Assembly (NCBI GenBank): GCA_034359265.1
Contig: CP136891.1
Coordinates: 49,964,001-50,028,000, forward strand
Length of the DNA: 64,000 nt
Reading direction: 5' to 3'
Origin: Canna indica
Taxonomy: Eukaryota; Streptophyta; Magnoliopsida; Zingiberales; Cannaceae
Part shown: positions 1 to 10,981 of the stretch, piece by piece
How positions within the stretch are numbered: the first letter of the stretch is position 1
Layout: each line of letters begins with the position of its first letter
Translations under genes and position numbers: made by a program
Notes under the pieces: generated by a model
The model's input: only the letters and a program-made list of their open reading frames with translations
What the model was told of the DNA's origin: nothing
The model's database searches: none

Positions 1-12
1 TGAGATAGGTGA

Positions 13-24
13 GGTATATTTATA
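13..24 (-). promoter_or_regulatory. LTR TATA box
   Basis: The minus strand reads GTATAAATATAC at about LTR position 735, just downstream of the U3 array. The other family LTRs carry a TATA box in the same relative place. Confidence 0.55.
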
Positions 25-77
25 CCCTCATGAAGAAATGGCAGTTCAACGGATAGAAAACTATCTGTTGCAGACGC

Positions 78-412
78 TCGATCGATTGGTCGATCGACCG
101 CTCACATCGACCACCGCCTTTTCTCTCTTTGCAGTCGACCTACGGGTCGACCGCCCAGACGCGAAATCACGTTCCCTCGATTCGGTTGACCCATTGATCG
201 ATCGATGCAGGGATGCAAGATCACGCGCCGTGCGATTTTTAATCCGGTCGGCCGCTAGGGCTATTGCCCATTTTAGGCCTCTGTCAGTCGATCGACCGAT
301 TGGCCGAAGTTGCCACTGCCCATTTTTGGCAGTGTTCGGTCGACCGACTGGTCGACCGAAATGGCTACTGCTATTTTCTTACCCTCTTTGGTCGATCGAC
401 CGGTCGACTGAA
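78..412 (-). repeat. U3 array of TCGA-centred palindromes
   Basis: Repeated GGTCGACC, GATCGACC and CGATCGAT motifs, many of them perfect palindromes, fill the U3 just upstream of the TATA box. The same array is present in every SIRE LTR in the window. CpG density is far above the surroundings. Confidence 0.75.
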
Positions 413-755
413 CATAGGCTGATTTTTATTTTTTCAGCCTATTTCTTCCGTGGTTGGTTTCCGGGTTCCGGCTTTCAACGACCATCAACTTGGAGAGCTT
501 TCATGTGATCTTTGAGCCCGTCCAATACGACTTTGGTGCACACGTTGATCTTTGAGAAATTTCATGACGAACCTGAGCGCGACGATCAATGTCCTTCCGA
601 TTTTTTGATATCTTCTAATTTTTCCGATCGAGGACATCAAATGCTAATCGATAAGGAACCTGAAAGATTTCTCGATGAAATATTAGTTCCATGTTTGTTA
701 TCATCAAAACCGAGATTAAGAGATTAAGACCAAGGTTGAAAACCTAAAGCCAACA

Positions 756-1454
756 CATTGATCAACTCTAAGCTTTCATTGAGCCATTTTTTAGAGAAAT
801 CCTAGTCTGAGCTTTCATTCCTAGAGTTTGCGTTCAAGTTTGATTTGATTCATCATCAAGGCATCAAGAGGAGCTAGGATTCATTGTGTTGGAACTAAGT
901 ATTTGTATTGTTGTATTTTTTGCTCCATTACTTGTATATTTTCTTGTTTCTTTCATTGTATTAAAACTTGTGTAAACCTAGGTTGCTAGGTTTAATTTGG
1001 TTGGTGGTTGCCTTGGTGTTAAGGCTTAATTCTACCGTTGTAAACGTAGTTTACTAGGATTAGTTGAGTTGTCCCTTAGGATTGAGGTTGAAGAGTGCTC
1101 TCAGTAAAAAGACGGAGACTTCCGGGTGTGGAAGTGTCTTAGGTTGAGAGTGAGACTCTTCGAGTCAAAGTCCTCAGTGTAAGGGAAACATCATTAATCT
1201 AGTAAAATTAAGTTTGAAAATCCTAAGCGGGGTGCTTAGGTAATGGAGTAGGCATTGGGGCCGAACCACTATAAATCAGTGTGTTAGCATTGATATTCTG
1301 TTTATGCTTAATTGTCTTATTTTTGCTTCCGCATCTAGTCGATAAATAGCGATTTGCCTAAGTAACCAAAGAAATGATTAAAACCGGAATTAGGCAATAA
1401 GAATTAGTAAACATACTATTCACCCCCCCCTCTAGTGTGCCATTTCACCCAACA
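756..1454 (+). mobile_element. SIRE-like copia LTR, 3' part (R-U5), plus strand
   Basis: This matches the 3' half of the LTR at 26164-27547: it shares 'ccgaaccactataaat', the C-rich stretch near the end and the terminal CCCAACA at 1454. The first half is missing; at 755/756 the sequence switches to the opposite-strand LTR. No primer binding site follows, so the internal part of this element is lost. Confidence 0.8.
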
Positions 1455-2189
1455 CAAGAAACCAACAACCATCAAGAATTCACAATAAATAGTCAAGAAA
1501 ACAAGGGGGAAGAGGGGCAGCACAACAAGTAAAAGGGGCGGCCAATCGCCCAAAAATCAATCTGATAGAACCGTTGCGTCCACGATAGAAATCTCGATAC
1601 GATTATCCAATTCAATCCATGAAAAGCTCAACAAAAAATGAGGAAATCCCCATGACATAGGGGCAGCAGCATATATGAGGAAATTGGGGGAAAGAAGGCT
1701 AGAACCACTCACCTTTTTGTATAAATCGGGAAGGAAGAAGAAGCAGAGGATCTTCCTACGTTGAACGCTGACAATCTCGCAAAATCCCGACTCCGACAGG
1801 TCCCCCTCATCTTGGTGTCGCCTCCTCTCCCTCTCTCTCTCTTGGGTAGCGTGCAGTTGGAAACAGCAGCCGTGCGCCCCCCTTTGGTTATTTATGGGCC
1901 CTGGTTGGCCCAAATTACCAAAACGCCATTGCTTAAGTTAAACGACCCATTTCTAACCCGTTCTAAGTCCAATTTGAGTTCCGATTGAATTGCTAAATTC
2001 AACTCGAGACCCTGTATCATTCTATCATGCTAAGTCATAGAAATAAAATAAATATATTTTTCCTAAATTTTTTTCCATATATAAAGCTTACCTAAATTAA
2101 ATTTTGTGACTCTACGCCAATCCGCGCTAATTCGGGCCCATGGTCCCCTGCTAAGGAATAAAATATTATTTTAGGATTTTTGGGCATAA
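1455..2189 (-). mobile_element. Gypsy-type LTR fragment, minus strand
   Basis: It resembles the U3/leader part of the gypsy LTRs at 33840 and 53197 read in reverse: it shares the phrase 'accactcacc', a pyrimidine-rich stretch and an AT-rich end. The right edge reads GGGCATAACA, so on the minus strand it starts TGTTATGCCC, a plausible LTR 5' end. The left part is truncated. No coding sequence was seen; the ORFs at 1557-1988 are incidental. Confidence 0.5.
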
Positions 2190-2590
2190 CAGAATAGGCC
2201 TTTGGTAAAATTAAAAAGGACATAGAAAATGAGAATGGGAAAGTAGAAAATGAAAACAAGTGTTTGAGCTCTCAAGTAGAACACTTGAATGATAGCAGGC
2301 TTAGTTTATAGAAGGAATTATGCATGCTAAATGAGAAAATGATAACCTTGAAAAATGCCATGCCTAAGGTTGCCCATGTTAGAAAAACCACACATGATCA
2401 TGATCATGCACACTTCCATGCTTATACTCATAGCACTAGGAGATTCAATGGAAGTTGTCTTTCTTGTGGCATTTTTGGGCACATGGTTAGAGATTGTGCA
2501 CTTAAGAGGAACCCCCATGCTAGATTTAGTTGGGTTCCTAAGATGACTAACATTTAAGGACCCAAGAATATTTGGGTACCTAAAGTTGTC
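2190..2590 (+). pseudogene. Copia gag C-terminal remnant with zinc knuckle
   Basis: A Lys/Glu/Asn-rich coiled-coil stretch (2200-2340) with an in-frame stop near 2308 is followed by a zinc knuckle of the CX2CX4HX4C type (CLSCGIFGHMVRDC, about 2455-2500). This is the second knuckle of SIRE-type gag, which binds the RNA genome in the virus-like particle. The N-terminal UBN2-like part is missing because the gypsy LTR fragment joins at 2189. The protein cannot be made intact. Confidence 0.7.
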
Positions 2591-3974
2591 TCTTCTCCTT
2601 TTGTAGATGGAGAATCATCCTCAAGAAAGTATGAGCACTTGTATCTTGGATAGCGATTGCTCAAAGGATATGACAGGTGAAATCAACCTATTTGCAACCC
2701 TATCAAGCAAGGATGGTGGGCATGTAACTTTTGGGGACAATGCCAAAGGTAAGATTATTGGCATTGGAGTGTACGTATACTTCCTTACTCATGCATTAAA
2801 AATATTTTATTAGTTGATGGGTTGAAGCATAATTTAATTAGTATATCTCAATTGTGTGATAATGGGTATGTAGTAATATTTGAAGCATCTTAGTGTATAA
2901 TTAGATGTGCACCATCAAATGACATTGTTTTCATTGGAAATAGGCATGAGAATGTGTACACATTTGTTTTAAATGTATTGTCTAATCCTCATGTTAGATG
3001 CTTAGTAGCATAGAAGGAAAGGATATGCTAGCATGAGCCTCATCCAAGAAATAACTAAAAAGAACTTAGTTAAAGGAAAAACCAAGATAAAATTTGAAAA
3101 TGTTAGACTTTGTGATGCATGTCAATATGGTAAACAAGTTAAGTTTTCCTTTCATAGTGTAAATCAAGTTACCACATCTAGAACACTTGAACTTGTGCAT
3201 ATGGACCTCTTTGGTCCTTGTGATGTTGCTAGTCTAGGTGGTAAACTCTATTGCTACGATTTGGTTGATGATTTTTCTAGGTTTTCATGGGTTTTCTTCC
3301 TAGCTAAGAAAAATTAAACTTTAAAAAGTTTGCTAGGAGAGTCATATATGAAAAAAGAATTTTGATTTTGAAAATTAGAAGTGATAATGGAGGTGAATTT
3401 AAAAATGAATTTTTTTTTGGAATTTTGTGATGAACTTGGGATTGAACATACCTTTTCTTCCCCTGGAACCCCTCAACAAAATGGGGTGGTTGGGAGGAAC
3501 AATAGAATTGTACAAGAAATAGCTAGGGATATGCTTTACGAAAACAATTTGCATAAGTATTTTTGGGCCGAAGCCATAAACACCTCTTGTTATGTGTTAA
3601 ATCGTGTTTTATTGAGACCTAGAATTAAGAAAACCCATTTCGAGCTTTGGAATGATAGAATCCTAAGTGTGGGATATTTTAAAGTTTTTGGATGTAAATG
3701 TTTTATCTTAAATGCTAAGTAGCATCTAGGAAAATTCGATTCTAAATCTGATGAGGGTATTTTTCTTGGATAATTAAATAGTTCTAAGACATATAGAGTA
3801 TATAGTCGTAGAACTATGATTGTTGAAAAATCTATGCATGTTACTTTTGATGAAACTAATGATTCTTCGAGGAATGTTAAGATTGTGAATGTAGGTGAGG
3901 AACTTGAGGAATTGACCTTTCATGATAAGGAGGTTGAAGATGAACTTAATGAGGAACCACATGATGGAGAACCT
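2591..3974 (+). pseudogene. Copia protease and integrase, degenerate
   Basis: The protease active-site region reads CILDSDCSKDMTG: the catalytic D-S/T-G has become DSD. The pre-integrase region (2820-3120) has many stops. The integrase core follows: LELVHMDLFGP (first Asp), SDNGGEF (second Asp, about 3380) and PQQNGVVGRNNR (about 3470), where the catalytic Glu of DD35E is replaced by Gly. A conserved copia tail, KYFWAEAINTSCYVLNR, follows. In the active family these steps are polyprotein cleavage and cDNA insertion; both active sites are lost. A minus-strand relative lies at 62981-64000. Confidence 0.8.
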
Positions 3975-4868
3975 TGTTAGTGTTGACCTTTATATGTTGG
4001 TTGTATTTGACAAAGGTAATGATCTCAGCCATAACTATGAGGAACTCTGCATATGTTGAAGACAGTCTCAACTGTGTGAAGACAATCTCAACTACTCCAG
4101 CAACCTATGGTATTCTTGACAAAGGTGCAGCGAAAGATGACTTTTTGTCTCCTACAGGGATAATGACTCTTGGTCTGCTTTATTAATGATGATTCTCTCT
4201 AAGATCTGTTAGTCATGATTAATTCTTTATTTGCCCGAATATCTACTTTAAATTATTCTGGGGCGTTACTCTTTGATCTTTATGGTCGTAGGAGTTATGC
4301 GTTGTCTATTTGTTTTTGAACCGATGATTGTTGGTTGTTAAACCGATGGATTCATTAAACAAATAGTTATGAACAACGTTGATTCAGGTCTTTTGGATGT
4401 CTCATATAAATACCGATGGAAAGATCTGATCAAGTGCTTGCTCTCGACGTGCGAACATTGTTGACAATTATTGAGAGAAGTTGAGACTGCTGAGTACAGA
4501 CATTTTTTATCTTCAGGAGAAGATTGGTTTCGGGTGGATAGCTCACTATAACACAAGGCTGTGTGGACGACGGAACTATGTGGCTGGGATGTCATAGTAG
4601 GTTTTTCCTTATAATAGAAAATAGTGTTTTTGTTATTTTCAATTCACTATAGTACGGTAGTCGGATTTAGGGTGTGAAATCCAGAGGACTTATATTGTAC
4701 TTATAGAGAGTGGATTGGGTATCTGTTCGGTGAGTGCCCCGCAGATTAGATGATAGGTTTGTGCCTGAACTACTAAACAAACATCTTGTGTTTGCGTGTG
4801 TTCTTTTATTTTGGTTCTTACTTTGCTATTAGTAGCAGTTGCAACTTCTAATTCAAATACCTTTAACA
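3975..4868 (+). mobile_element. Solo copia-type LTR inside pol
   Basis: About 890 bp of non-coding sequence interrupts the copia pol between integrase and RT. It begins TGTTAG and ends TTAACA, giving TGTTA/TAACA inverted ends, with a TATA box (CATATAAATACC, near 4404). Neither primer binding site nor coding sequence is present, so it fits a solo LTR. I could not find a clean 5-bp target duplication (aacct versus ggagt), so the edges may be off by some bases. Confidence 0.55.
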
Positions 4869-4957
4869 GGAGTTCCCTTAGAGACACATATACTATCAAA
4901 CCTTCATCCTCATCCTCATCACTACCTCAAGTTGGATAAGAAGAAGAAGCTCTACCT
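4869..4957 (+). pseudogene. Short pol segment between two insertions
   Basis: About 90 bp of the outer SIRE pol (integrase-RT linker). It encodes a Ser/Pro-rich stretch and a Lys run ending '...ctctacct'. The last five bases, tacct (4953-4957), are the left target duplication of the nested element that starts at 4958. Confidence 0.6.
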
Positions 4958-6451
4958 TGTTGGCTTTAGGTTTTCAACCTTGGCCTTAATCTCGGTTTTG
5001 ATGATAACAAACATGGAACTAATATTTCGTCGAGAAATCTTTCAGGTTCCATATCGATTATCATTCGATGTCCTCGATCAAAAAAATCGGAAGAAATTAG
5101 AAAATCGGAAGGACATTGATCGTCGCGCTCGGGTTCGTCGCGAAACATCTCAAAGATCAATGTATGCACCAAAGACGCATTGGACGAGCTCAAAGATCAC
5201 ATGGAAAGCAATCCAAGTTGATGCTCGTTGAAAGCCAGAACCCGAAAATGAAGCGCGGAAGAAGAAGGCTGAAGAAATCAAATTCAGCCTAGGTTCGGTC
5301 GATCAGGCGGTCGACCGAATAGGATTTGTAAAATGGTAGTAGCCATCTCGATTGACCGGTCGATCGACCGAAGGATGCCGCAAAGTGACGGTAGCTACGG
5401 ATAGGCCAAATTTTGGCAGAGGACGTGTCGATCGACCAATCGGTCGACCAGACTGCGTATTGCCAAAGGCGCAACCTACATTGGTCGACCGATGGGTCGA
5501 CCGTATTATGAGAATGCAAGTTTGCGTCTGGGCGGTCAACCTGTCAGTCGAGTATAAGCGGCGGTCGCTTGAGCGGTCGATCGGTCGGTTGACCGGCCAA
5601 TCGACCGAGCATTTGCAACGAATAGTTTTCTATCCGTTGAGTTGTCGTTCCTTTGAGAGGTTATATATATCATTCATATAACTCATTTAACCTCATCTCT
5701 CCAACTCTTACAGATTTTATTGAGCAATTAAAAGGGAGTTTTGAGCCTTCCAAAAGATTAATCGCTTGCGCTCGATTCTTTCGCCAACAAATTATTTATC
5801 CGCACACTCTGCTTTAACTCGAGAGTTGATTCGAGCTCTACGACTGAATGAGTTGGAGGTTCCAAGGGTTGGGAAAGAGCTGTGGTTCCACTCTCATTTC
5901 TTAAGCTCTTTTGATTGTATTTTAATTGTTAATTGAACATTGTTTTCTTTGGATTTGTGTTTGAGTAAGACCTAAGTTGTTAGGTATTGTTGTGTGGAAG
6001 TGGTTACCTCGATGAAAAGGTGTAAAGCCACTTGTGTAAGCATAACTTCCTAGGATTAGTTGAGTTGTCCCTTAGGGTTGTGGTGGAAGAGTGCTCTTGA
6101 TAAGAAGGCGGAGACTTCTGGGTGTGGAAGTGCCTTAGGTTGAGAATGAGACTCTTCGAGTCAAAGTCCTCTATGTAAGGGAAACTAATTAATTTAGTAA
6201 ACTTAGTTTGGAAATCCTAAGCGAGGTGCTTAGGTAGTGGAGTAGGCATTGGGGCCGAACCACTATAAATTCTTGTGTTAGCATTGTGTTCCTTGAATTT
6301 CTTATTGCTTATCATTTATATATTTTGCTTCCGCTTACTTCTTGATTCATGAATTGCCTAAGTAATCTAAGAAACAATGAAAATCGAATTTTGGCTAATT
6401 GTTTAGTTAACACACTATTCACCCCCCTCTAGTGTTGCCATTTCTACAATA
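4958..6451 (+). mobile_element. 5' LTR of the gag-only element
   Basis: It starts TGTTGGCTTTAGG and ends CTACAATA, where the 3' LTR has CTACAACA (a C-to-T change at the terminal CA). U3 with the palindrome array (5297-5612) precedes a TATA-like stretch near 5656-5668. The ending CTAGTGTTGCC... is followed at once by the primer binding site. The two LTRs are visibly very similar but carry scattered substitutions and small indels, so the insertion is not recent. Confidence 0.9.
5297..5612 (+). repeat. U3 palindrome array, 5' LTR copy
   Basis: Seven or so TCGACC cores occur within GGTCGACC, GATCGACC and AATCGACC contexts, interleaved with GGCCAAATTTTGGCAG-like inverted motifs. It lies directly upstream of the TATA-like stretch. 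Its position and conservation across LTR copies suggest enhancer or methylation-target roles; this is inference. Confidence 0.7.
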
Positions 6452-6453
6452 AT

Positions 6454-6465
6454 TGGTATCAGAGC
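6454..6465 (+). other. Primer binding site (tRNA-iMet type)
   Basis: TGGTATCAGAGC lies two bases after the 5' LTR end. It is complementary to the 3' end of plant initiator tRNA-Met, which primes minus-strand cDNA synthesis. Confidence 0.9.
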
Positions 6466-6518
6466 TGGTCGTAGTTTGAGATTTCACCATCTCGTCTACA
6501 TCTAGTCTCGATCCAGAA

Positions 6519-7950
6519 ATGGCTCTAGAGAGTGTAGCGTCTTACCACCTAGGTTCGATGAGTCTAATTTTGGTCTTTGGAAAGGAAGAATGTATACATT
6601 CTTAAAGACTCAAGGAATAGGTGTGTTTAATATGGTTAAGTCAAAATACATAAAACCTAAGAAAGACATGAATGCATGGACCCAAGAACAAATTAGCATG
6701 TTTGAGTTAAATGCGAAAGCTACAAATTGCTTATTTTGTTCTTTGGAAAAAAATGTGTTTGAGAAAATCATGCATTGTACTTCCGCATTTGATATTTGGG
6801 CTACTTTAAACATGCTTTATAATTATGCAAAAACCGAAGAGCTTAATACATTTGATGAGGGGAGTGATGACAATTGTCATCCACCCAATACTAATATGGT
6901 TTTTGAAGCCCATAGTGCCTCTAGTCATAAGAGCACAAGAAATCGGAAAAGGAAGGTGATTTGCCATGTGTGCCAAGAAAAGAAAAAGGCCATGTAAGGA
7001 AGAACTGCCCTACTATGAAGAACAAGGCAAAGAAGAGGTCAAGTGCTTCCACCTCCACATCTCACTCATTTGAAGCACCCTCTACCCATGACTATGAAGC
7101 CACTTCCAAAGTGAGCCTCAAAACTGCAAATAATGAGGTACTCGCTCCTTCATCTATTCATGATAATGATAATGATAGTACTAGCTCTTCTAGTTCACAT
7201 GATATGCAATATGATTAGTTAGTCAGTGAATACAAGAAAATGTATGCCTTGCTTGTTAAAAAAGACAATGAAAATAAAAGATTGAAAAAAGATAATATAA
7301 GGCTTAACTCTCATGTGGATAAATTAAAACTAGAAACTGAGAGAATGAAATCTAGTTCTTTTGATTTTTCCCATGATAGGTTGAAACTTGAGCTTAAGGA
7401 CATAAAGCTTGAAAATGAAAATTTGAAACTTGAGAGTTCAAAAATTGTAAGTCAAAACAACAATTTGAAATCTCAATCTAAAGCCTTATATCAATCTCTT
7501 GATTCATTGAAAAATGAGGTTGTGTCCTTAAATAAGAAAGTAAACGAATTGAAAAATATTTCATTTCCTAAGAACACAAGAATGAAAAATACTTATGTAA
7601 AGAATGCCAATGTCCATCATGTTCAAAATGCTAAGCATTCTACCATTAAACCTCATGTTCAAAAGAAGAATGTTTCCTTTAAGAATGATCATACTCATCA
7701 TCCTCCTCATGTCAAGCATTCTAACTTTAGACCTCATGTTCACAAAAATGACAAAAAGAAAGAATTTCAAGGTCATTGTTTTTGTTGTGGTGCTTATGGG
7801 CATGCCATATATGATTGTGCATTTAAGATGAACCCAAGTGGTGTTAAGACACTTTGGGTAGCTAAGCCCTCTAACTCCCAAGGACCCAAAGTCATTTGGG
7901 TACCAAAGATCTCATCTTCTTTTGTAGGGGGAGCAACCACACAAGGATGA
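6519..7950 (+). pseudogene. SIRE-like gag of the gag-only element, frameshifted
   Basis: The ATG at 6519 opens a MALESV start like that of the gag at 27615. A frameshift near 6545 leads into PPRFDESNFGLWKGRMYTFL (UBN2-type domain). A second frameshift near 6980 lies at the first zinc knuckle. A stop at 7216-7218 sits where the relative has Glu. A long Lys/Glu/Asn coiled coil (7240-7570), a His-rich repeat region (7600-7740) and the second knuckle CFCCGAYGHAIYDC (about 7780-7820) follow. It ends GGATTQG and TGA at 7950, with no pol after it. Gag would package the RNA; as it stands it needs complementation. Confidence 0.85.
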
Positions 7951-10900
7951 GATGATGATGGTTGGTGGGAGTTGCATGAAGACTTAAAGCTTCACCAAAT
8001 ACAAGTTGCAACTTCGCATCGTATGTATGCCTTCGGTATGAAAAATCAGCATCTAGTTAATTTGGTATCATCTCCTATACCTCTTGTTTAAATTAGAGTT
8101 GGAGTTTGATATATGCTTAATATTAGTAGATTTTCTACTGTTGATAAGTTTCAAAAATATTTTTGATTTTTGATTTTCGGTCTCTTCGGAGACCTATATG
8201 GCCTGTAATGGGCCTAAGCGACCTTGCGGTTCTAAATCATAGGCTCATTGTGGCCTTTCGGTTTTCAATCATAGGCTCATTCTCTTAAAATTCATTTTGG
8301 TATCACTTGATTCTATTTAAAACGGATTTCAAACTATTGAGCAAAGTGAACTTTTATAATGATATTTGATGCTTCTCTTTGCTTTTTGGTTTGGTTAGCT
8401 TGCTAAGTAGCTATATTTTCTCTAAAACATTAGTGTAGCTTACTTGCAAGTTATAAGTATTTTAGGAAGGCAAATAACTAGGAAGAAAAAGATTAGTTTG
8501 GCAAATTATCATGAATAAGGTATAACTTTGATAAATTCAAAATCTTAGTGTTATACCTCAATGCTTAAGCTTAAATAATGACTCAATTCTCATGATTAGA
8601 ATTACATGGTAAACCCTTGAATTTTCATGAGTAGGTAGAATTTTAGCACTTAGGCAAATTTCATTGAATGAAACTTGCTCTAGGTTGATATTCACTACTA
8701 GAGACATTCTTTTTAAGTCCAAACTAGTTAAACATGTTTAGAAATCTTATTCCTCAAATGTTTCACATCTTAAGATCTCTTTGATTCATTTTGATGTCAT
8801 ACAAATTCATTTAAAATGAATCTCTACTATCTAGCATAGGTTAAGGTTTTTAAATGAAACTTTGCATTAAACCTTTGCTATTTAGTATGTTAGCTTGCTA
8901 GTTGGCATATAATTTCATTTTGATACTAATGAAGCCTACTTGCAAGTTATGAAAGTGGTAAACATTGGAAGGACATGCTATCATGAAGAAAAGTGAAAAG
9001 TAAATGACAAGTTTGGCAAAATTCTATGAAAAAAGGTATGAATTTGATTTTGAAAAAAAATCTTAATATAATATTTGAATATTCATGCTTTAATGATGTC
9101 TCTATATACTCATGATTGATTTTGCATGATAAATGTTTGAAATTTCATGAGTAGGCAAAATTTTGATAACTTAGGCAATTTCACGATATCTTGATTGAAT
9201 GAAACTTGCTCTAGGTTGAAATTTCTTATTACAGACCTCATTTTGAGTAAACACCAAATGAACATGTTTAAATACACATATCACATAAGTCTAGGTATTT
9301 AAAATTGAAAATTCATGTCTAGATGAACAATGTGATAACTATATCACTTTAGGGAACTTAAACTTGAAAAATTTGACCCAAGTCAACAAATCGACTTGGA
9401 CACTTGATTTTAAGTCAAAACTTCATAAACATGTTTAGGAATGGGTATGACATGTTTTCATGCACTTAGAATGAAAAATTCGTATGAATATGAAAAAATG
9501 ACATAGAGGTCAATTCATGAAAATCTCTTTTGAACCAAGTTGACCCAAGTCAACAAGTTGACTTAAAGGCCTCCTTTTCCATCCATATTTGAGGAACATA
9601 TTTAGATTTACTCATGTTAGATATTCATAGGTTTAAGGTTGAAAAATCATGAGTAAATGATAAGATTGAAACTTAGCAAATTTCATGATAACTAGTTTAG
9701 TTTTGAATGAAACTATGCTAGGTTGATATCTTGACTTTAGGATAATAATTTTCATTTCAAGTTTGACATACACTCTTTACATGACCATTATGTGGTGTCA
9801 TAAAAGTTTGAATGAAAACTGAACACTCTTTGAAAATAACTAAAAATTACGGAATTGTCATTTCGACCAACATTTGGTATGCATTTTCAGTTATTTCTAG
9901 AGAAATATAGAAAAATCATTTTTAATTGATTCTTGAAACTGCACCCTCACTAAAAAATCTAGGATCTTCAGTAAATTTTTTGAAAAGTTTCATCAAGAAT
10001 CTGATTTATAATAGAATTTTGAAGTTGGATTTCAAAAATACAAAGTATCATCCTCTTGAAATATCAATCTTTTCCGATACTTTGTTTTCTCATCAAAAAC
10101 TTCAAATGAAAACTCATGTAAACCATTTTTATTCATTGTCTAAAATCATTCACACCATTGCTTGAGTAAAATCATTCATAGGAATGATTTTGATAATTTG
10201 AATGAAAACTAGAAATATTCATTTTTTCATTGAAAACAATATAGGATGAAAAATGAACTTAGAAAATTCATTTTGAGTTCAAACTTGATTCACGCATTTC
10301 AAATGACCATTCAATAATTGGTATCAAAAATTTTCATCCAACAATTGGTATTTGAAATCTTGAAGTATAGGTTAACCTAAGTCAACAACATAACTTAAAA
10401 ATTTCATCTTAAGCCCAAACTTGATTCATAGACTTACATTCTCTCATGTTTGATGTCTAGATACCTAAATATGAGAAAACATGAGTAGATAGCAAAACTT
10501 GATACTTAGCATTTTCATGTTTTCATGCTTAATTCAAATGAAATCATGCTAAGTTCATACAAGTTAAGTGCATACATGATTTAGGTTTGGATTCTATTTA
10601 TCACTCTTTGCTATCATGTATGATTTTGTTTCATATCAAACTTTTTTTTTTCATCCCTTTGGTTGAGATTGTCATGTTTCATGAAAATTCTTTAGAGTCT
10701 CAACTTCTTGAAAAAATATTTATTTTTCATCCCTTTGACTAGATTAACCTTTCTTGCCCTTTTTGATTGATGTCAAAAGGGGGAGAAATATATAAGTAAA
10801 TGGGGAGAAAATTATAGGTAAAAGGGAGGAAAATATAGGAAATCCATGCATATAAGATAGGGGGAGTTTATTTTCATAGATATGCATGTTGATAGGGGGA

Positions 10901-10967
10901 GAAATCCCTTAGTTGATATCCTCTAAGCTTTATTGAATATATTTTTTTAAGGATGTTTGTCATTATC
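7951..10967 (+). other. Non-coding spacer of the gag-only element, modular repeats
   Basis: About 3 kb of AT-rich sequence with no supported ORF stands where pol would be. Its first 300 bp ('cctgtaatgggcct...', 'ataggctcat') resemble the post-RNase H spacer of the outer element (14160-14300). Its last 250 bp, with 'gatgtcaaaagggggagaa' (near 10770), resemble 14350-14420. Between them are diverged repeats: 'tgaaacttgctctaggttga' at 8669 and 9200, a variant at 9708 and a weaker one near 10539; 'tacttgcaag' at 8441 and 8937. The pol genes thus look deleted and the spacer enlarged by duplication. Confidence 0.7.
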
Positions 10968-10981
10968 AAAAAGGGGGAGAT
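10968..10981 (+). other. Polypurine tract
   Basis: AAAAAGGGGGAGAT lies immediately before the 3' LTR. It is the plus-strand cDNA primer site. Similar purine runs near 10775, 10800 and 10860 are secondary tracts typical of this family. Confidence 0.8.

Larger units (their letters stand above)
1..755 (-). mobile_element. SIRE-like copia LTR, 5' part, minus strand, cut by window edge
   Basis: Read on the minus strand from 755, this begins TGTTGGCTTTAGG and runs through the same U3 sequence as the LTRs at 4958 and 10982: the lines containing the dialect 'gatgataacaaacatgg', the TCGA-rich array and a TATA box. It leaves the window at position 1. The terminal TGTTGG lies exactly at 755, so this is a true LTR end and not a random break. 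Long minus- and plus-strand ORFs here (for example 38-508) are incidental to the LTR. Confidence 0.8.

Noticed and set aside
38..508. 156-codon plus-strand ORF rich in Asp, Arg and Ser
   Set aside because: It is the LTR U3 palindrome array read in the antisense direction; the same pattern appears in every LTR copy, and period-2/palindromic text lacks stops.
6454..6465. Possible tRNA fragment (TGGTATCAGAGC)
   Set aside because: This is the primer binding site, complementary to tRNA-iMet; no tRNA fold surrounds it. The same applies near 25362, 27550, 47915 and 53182.
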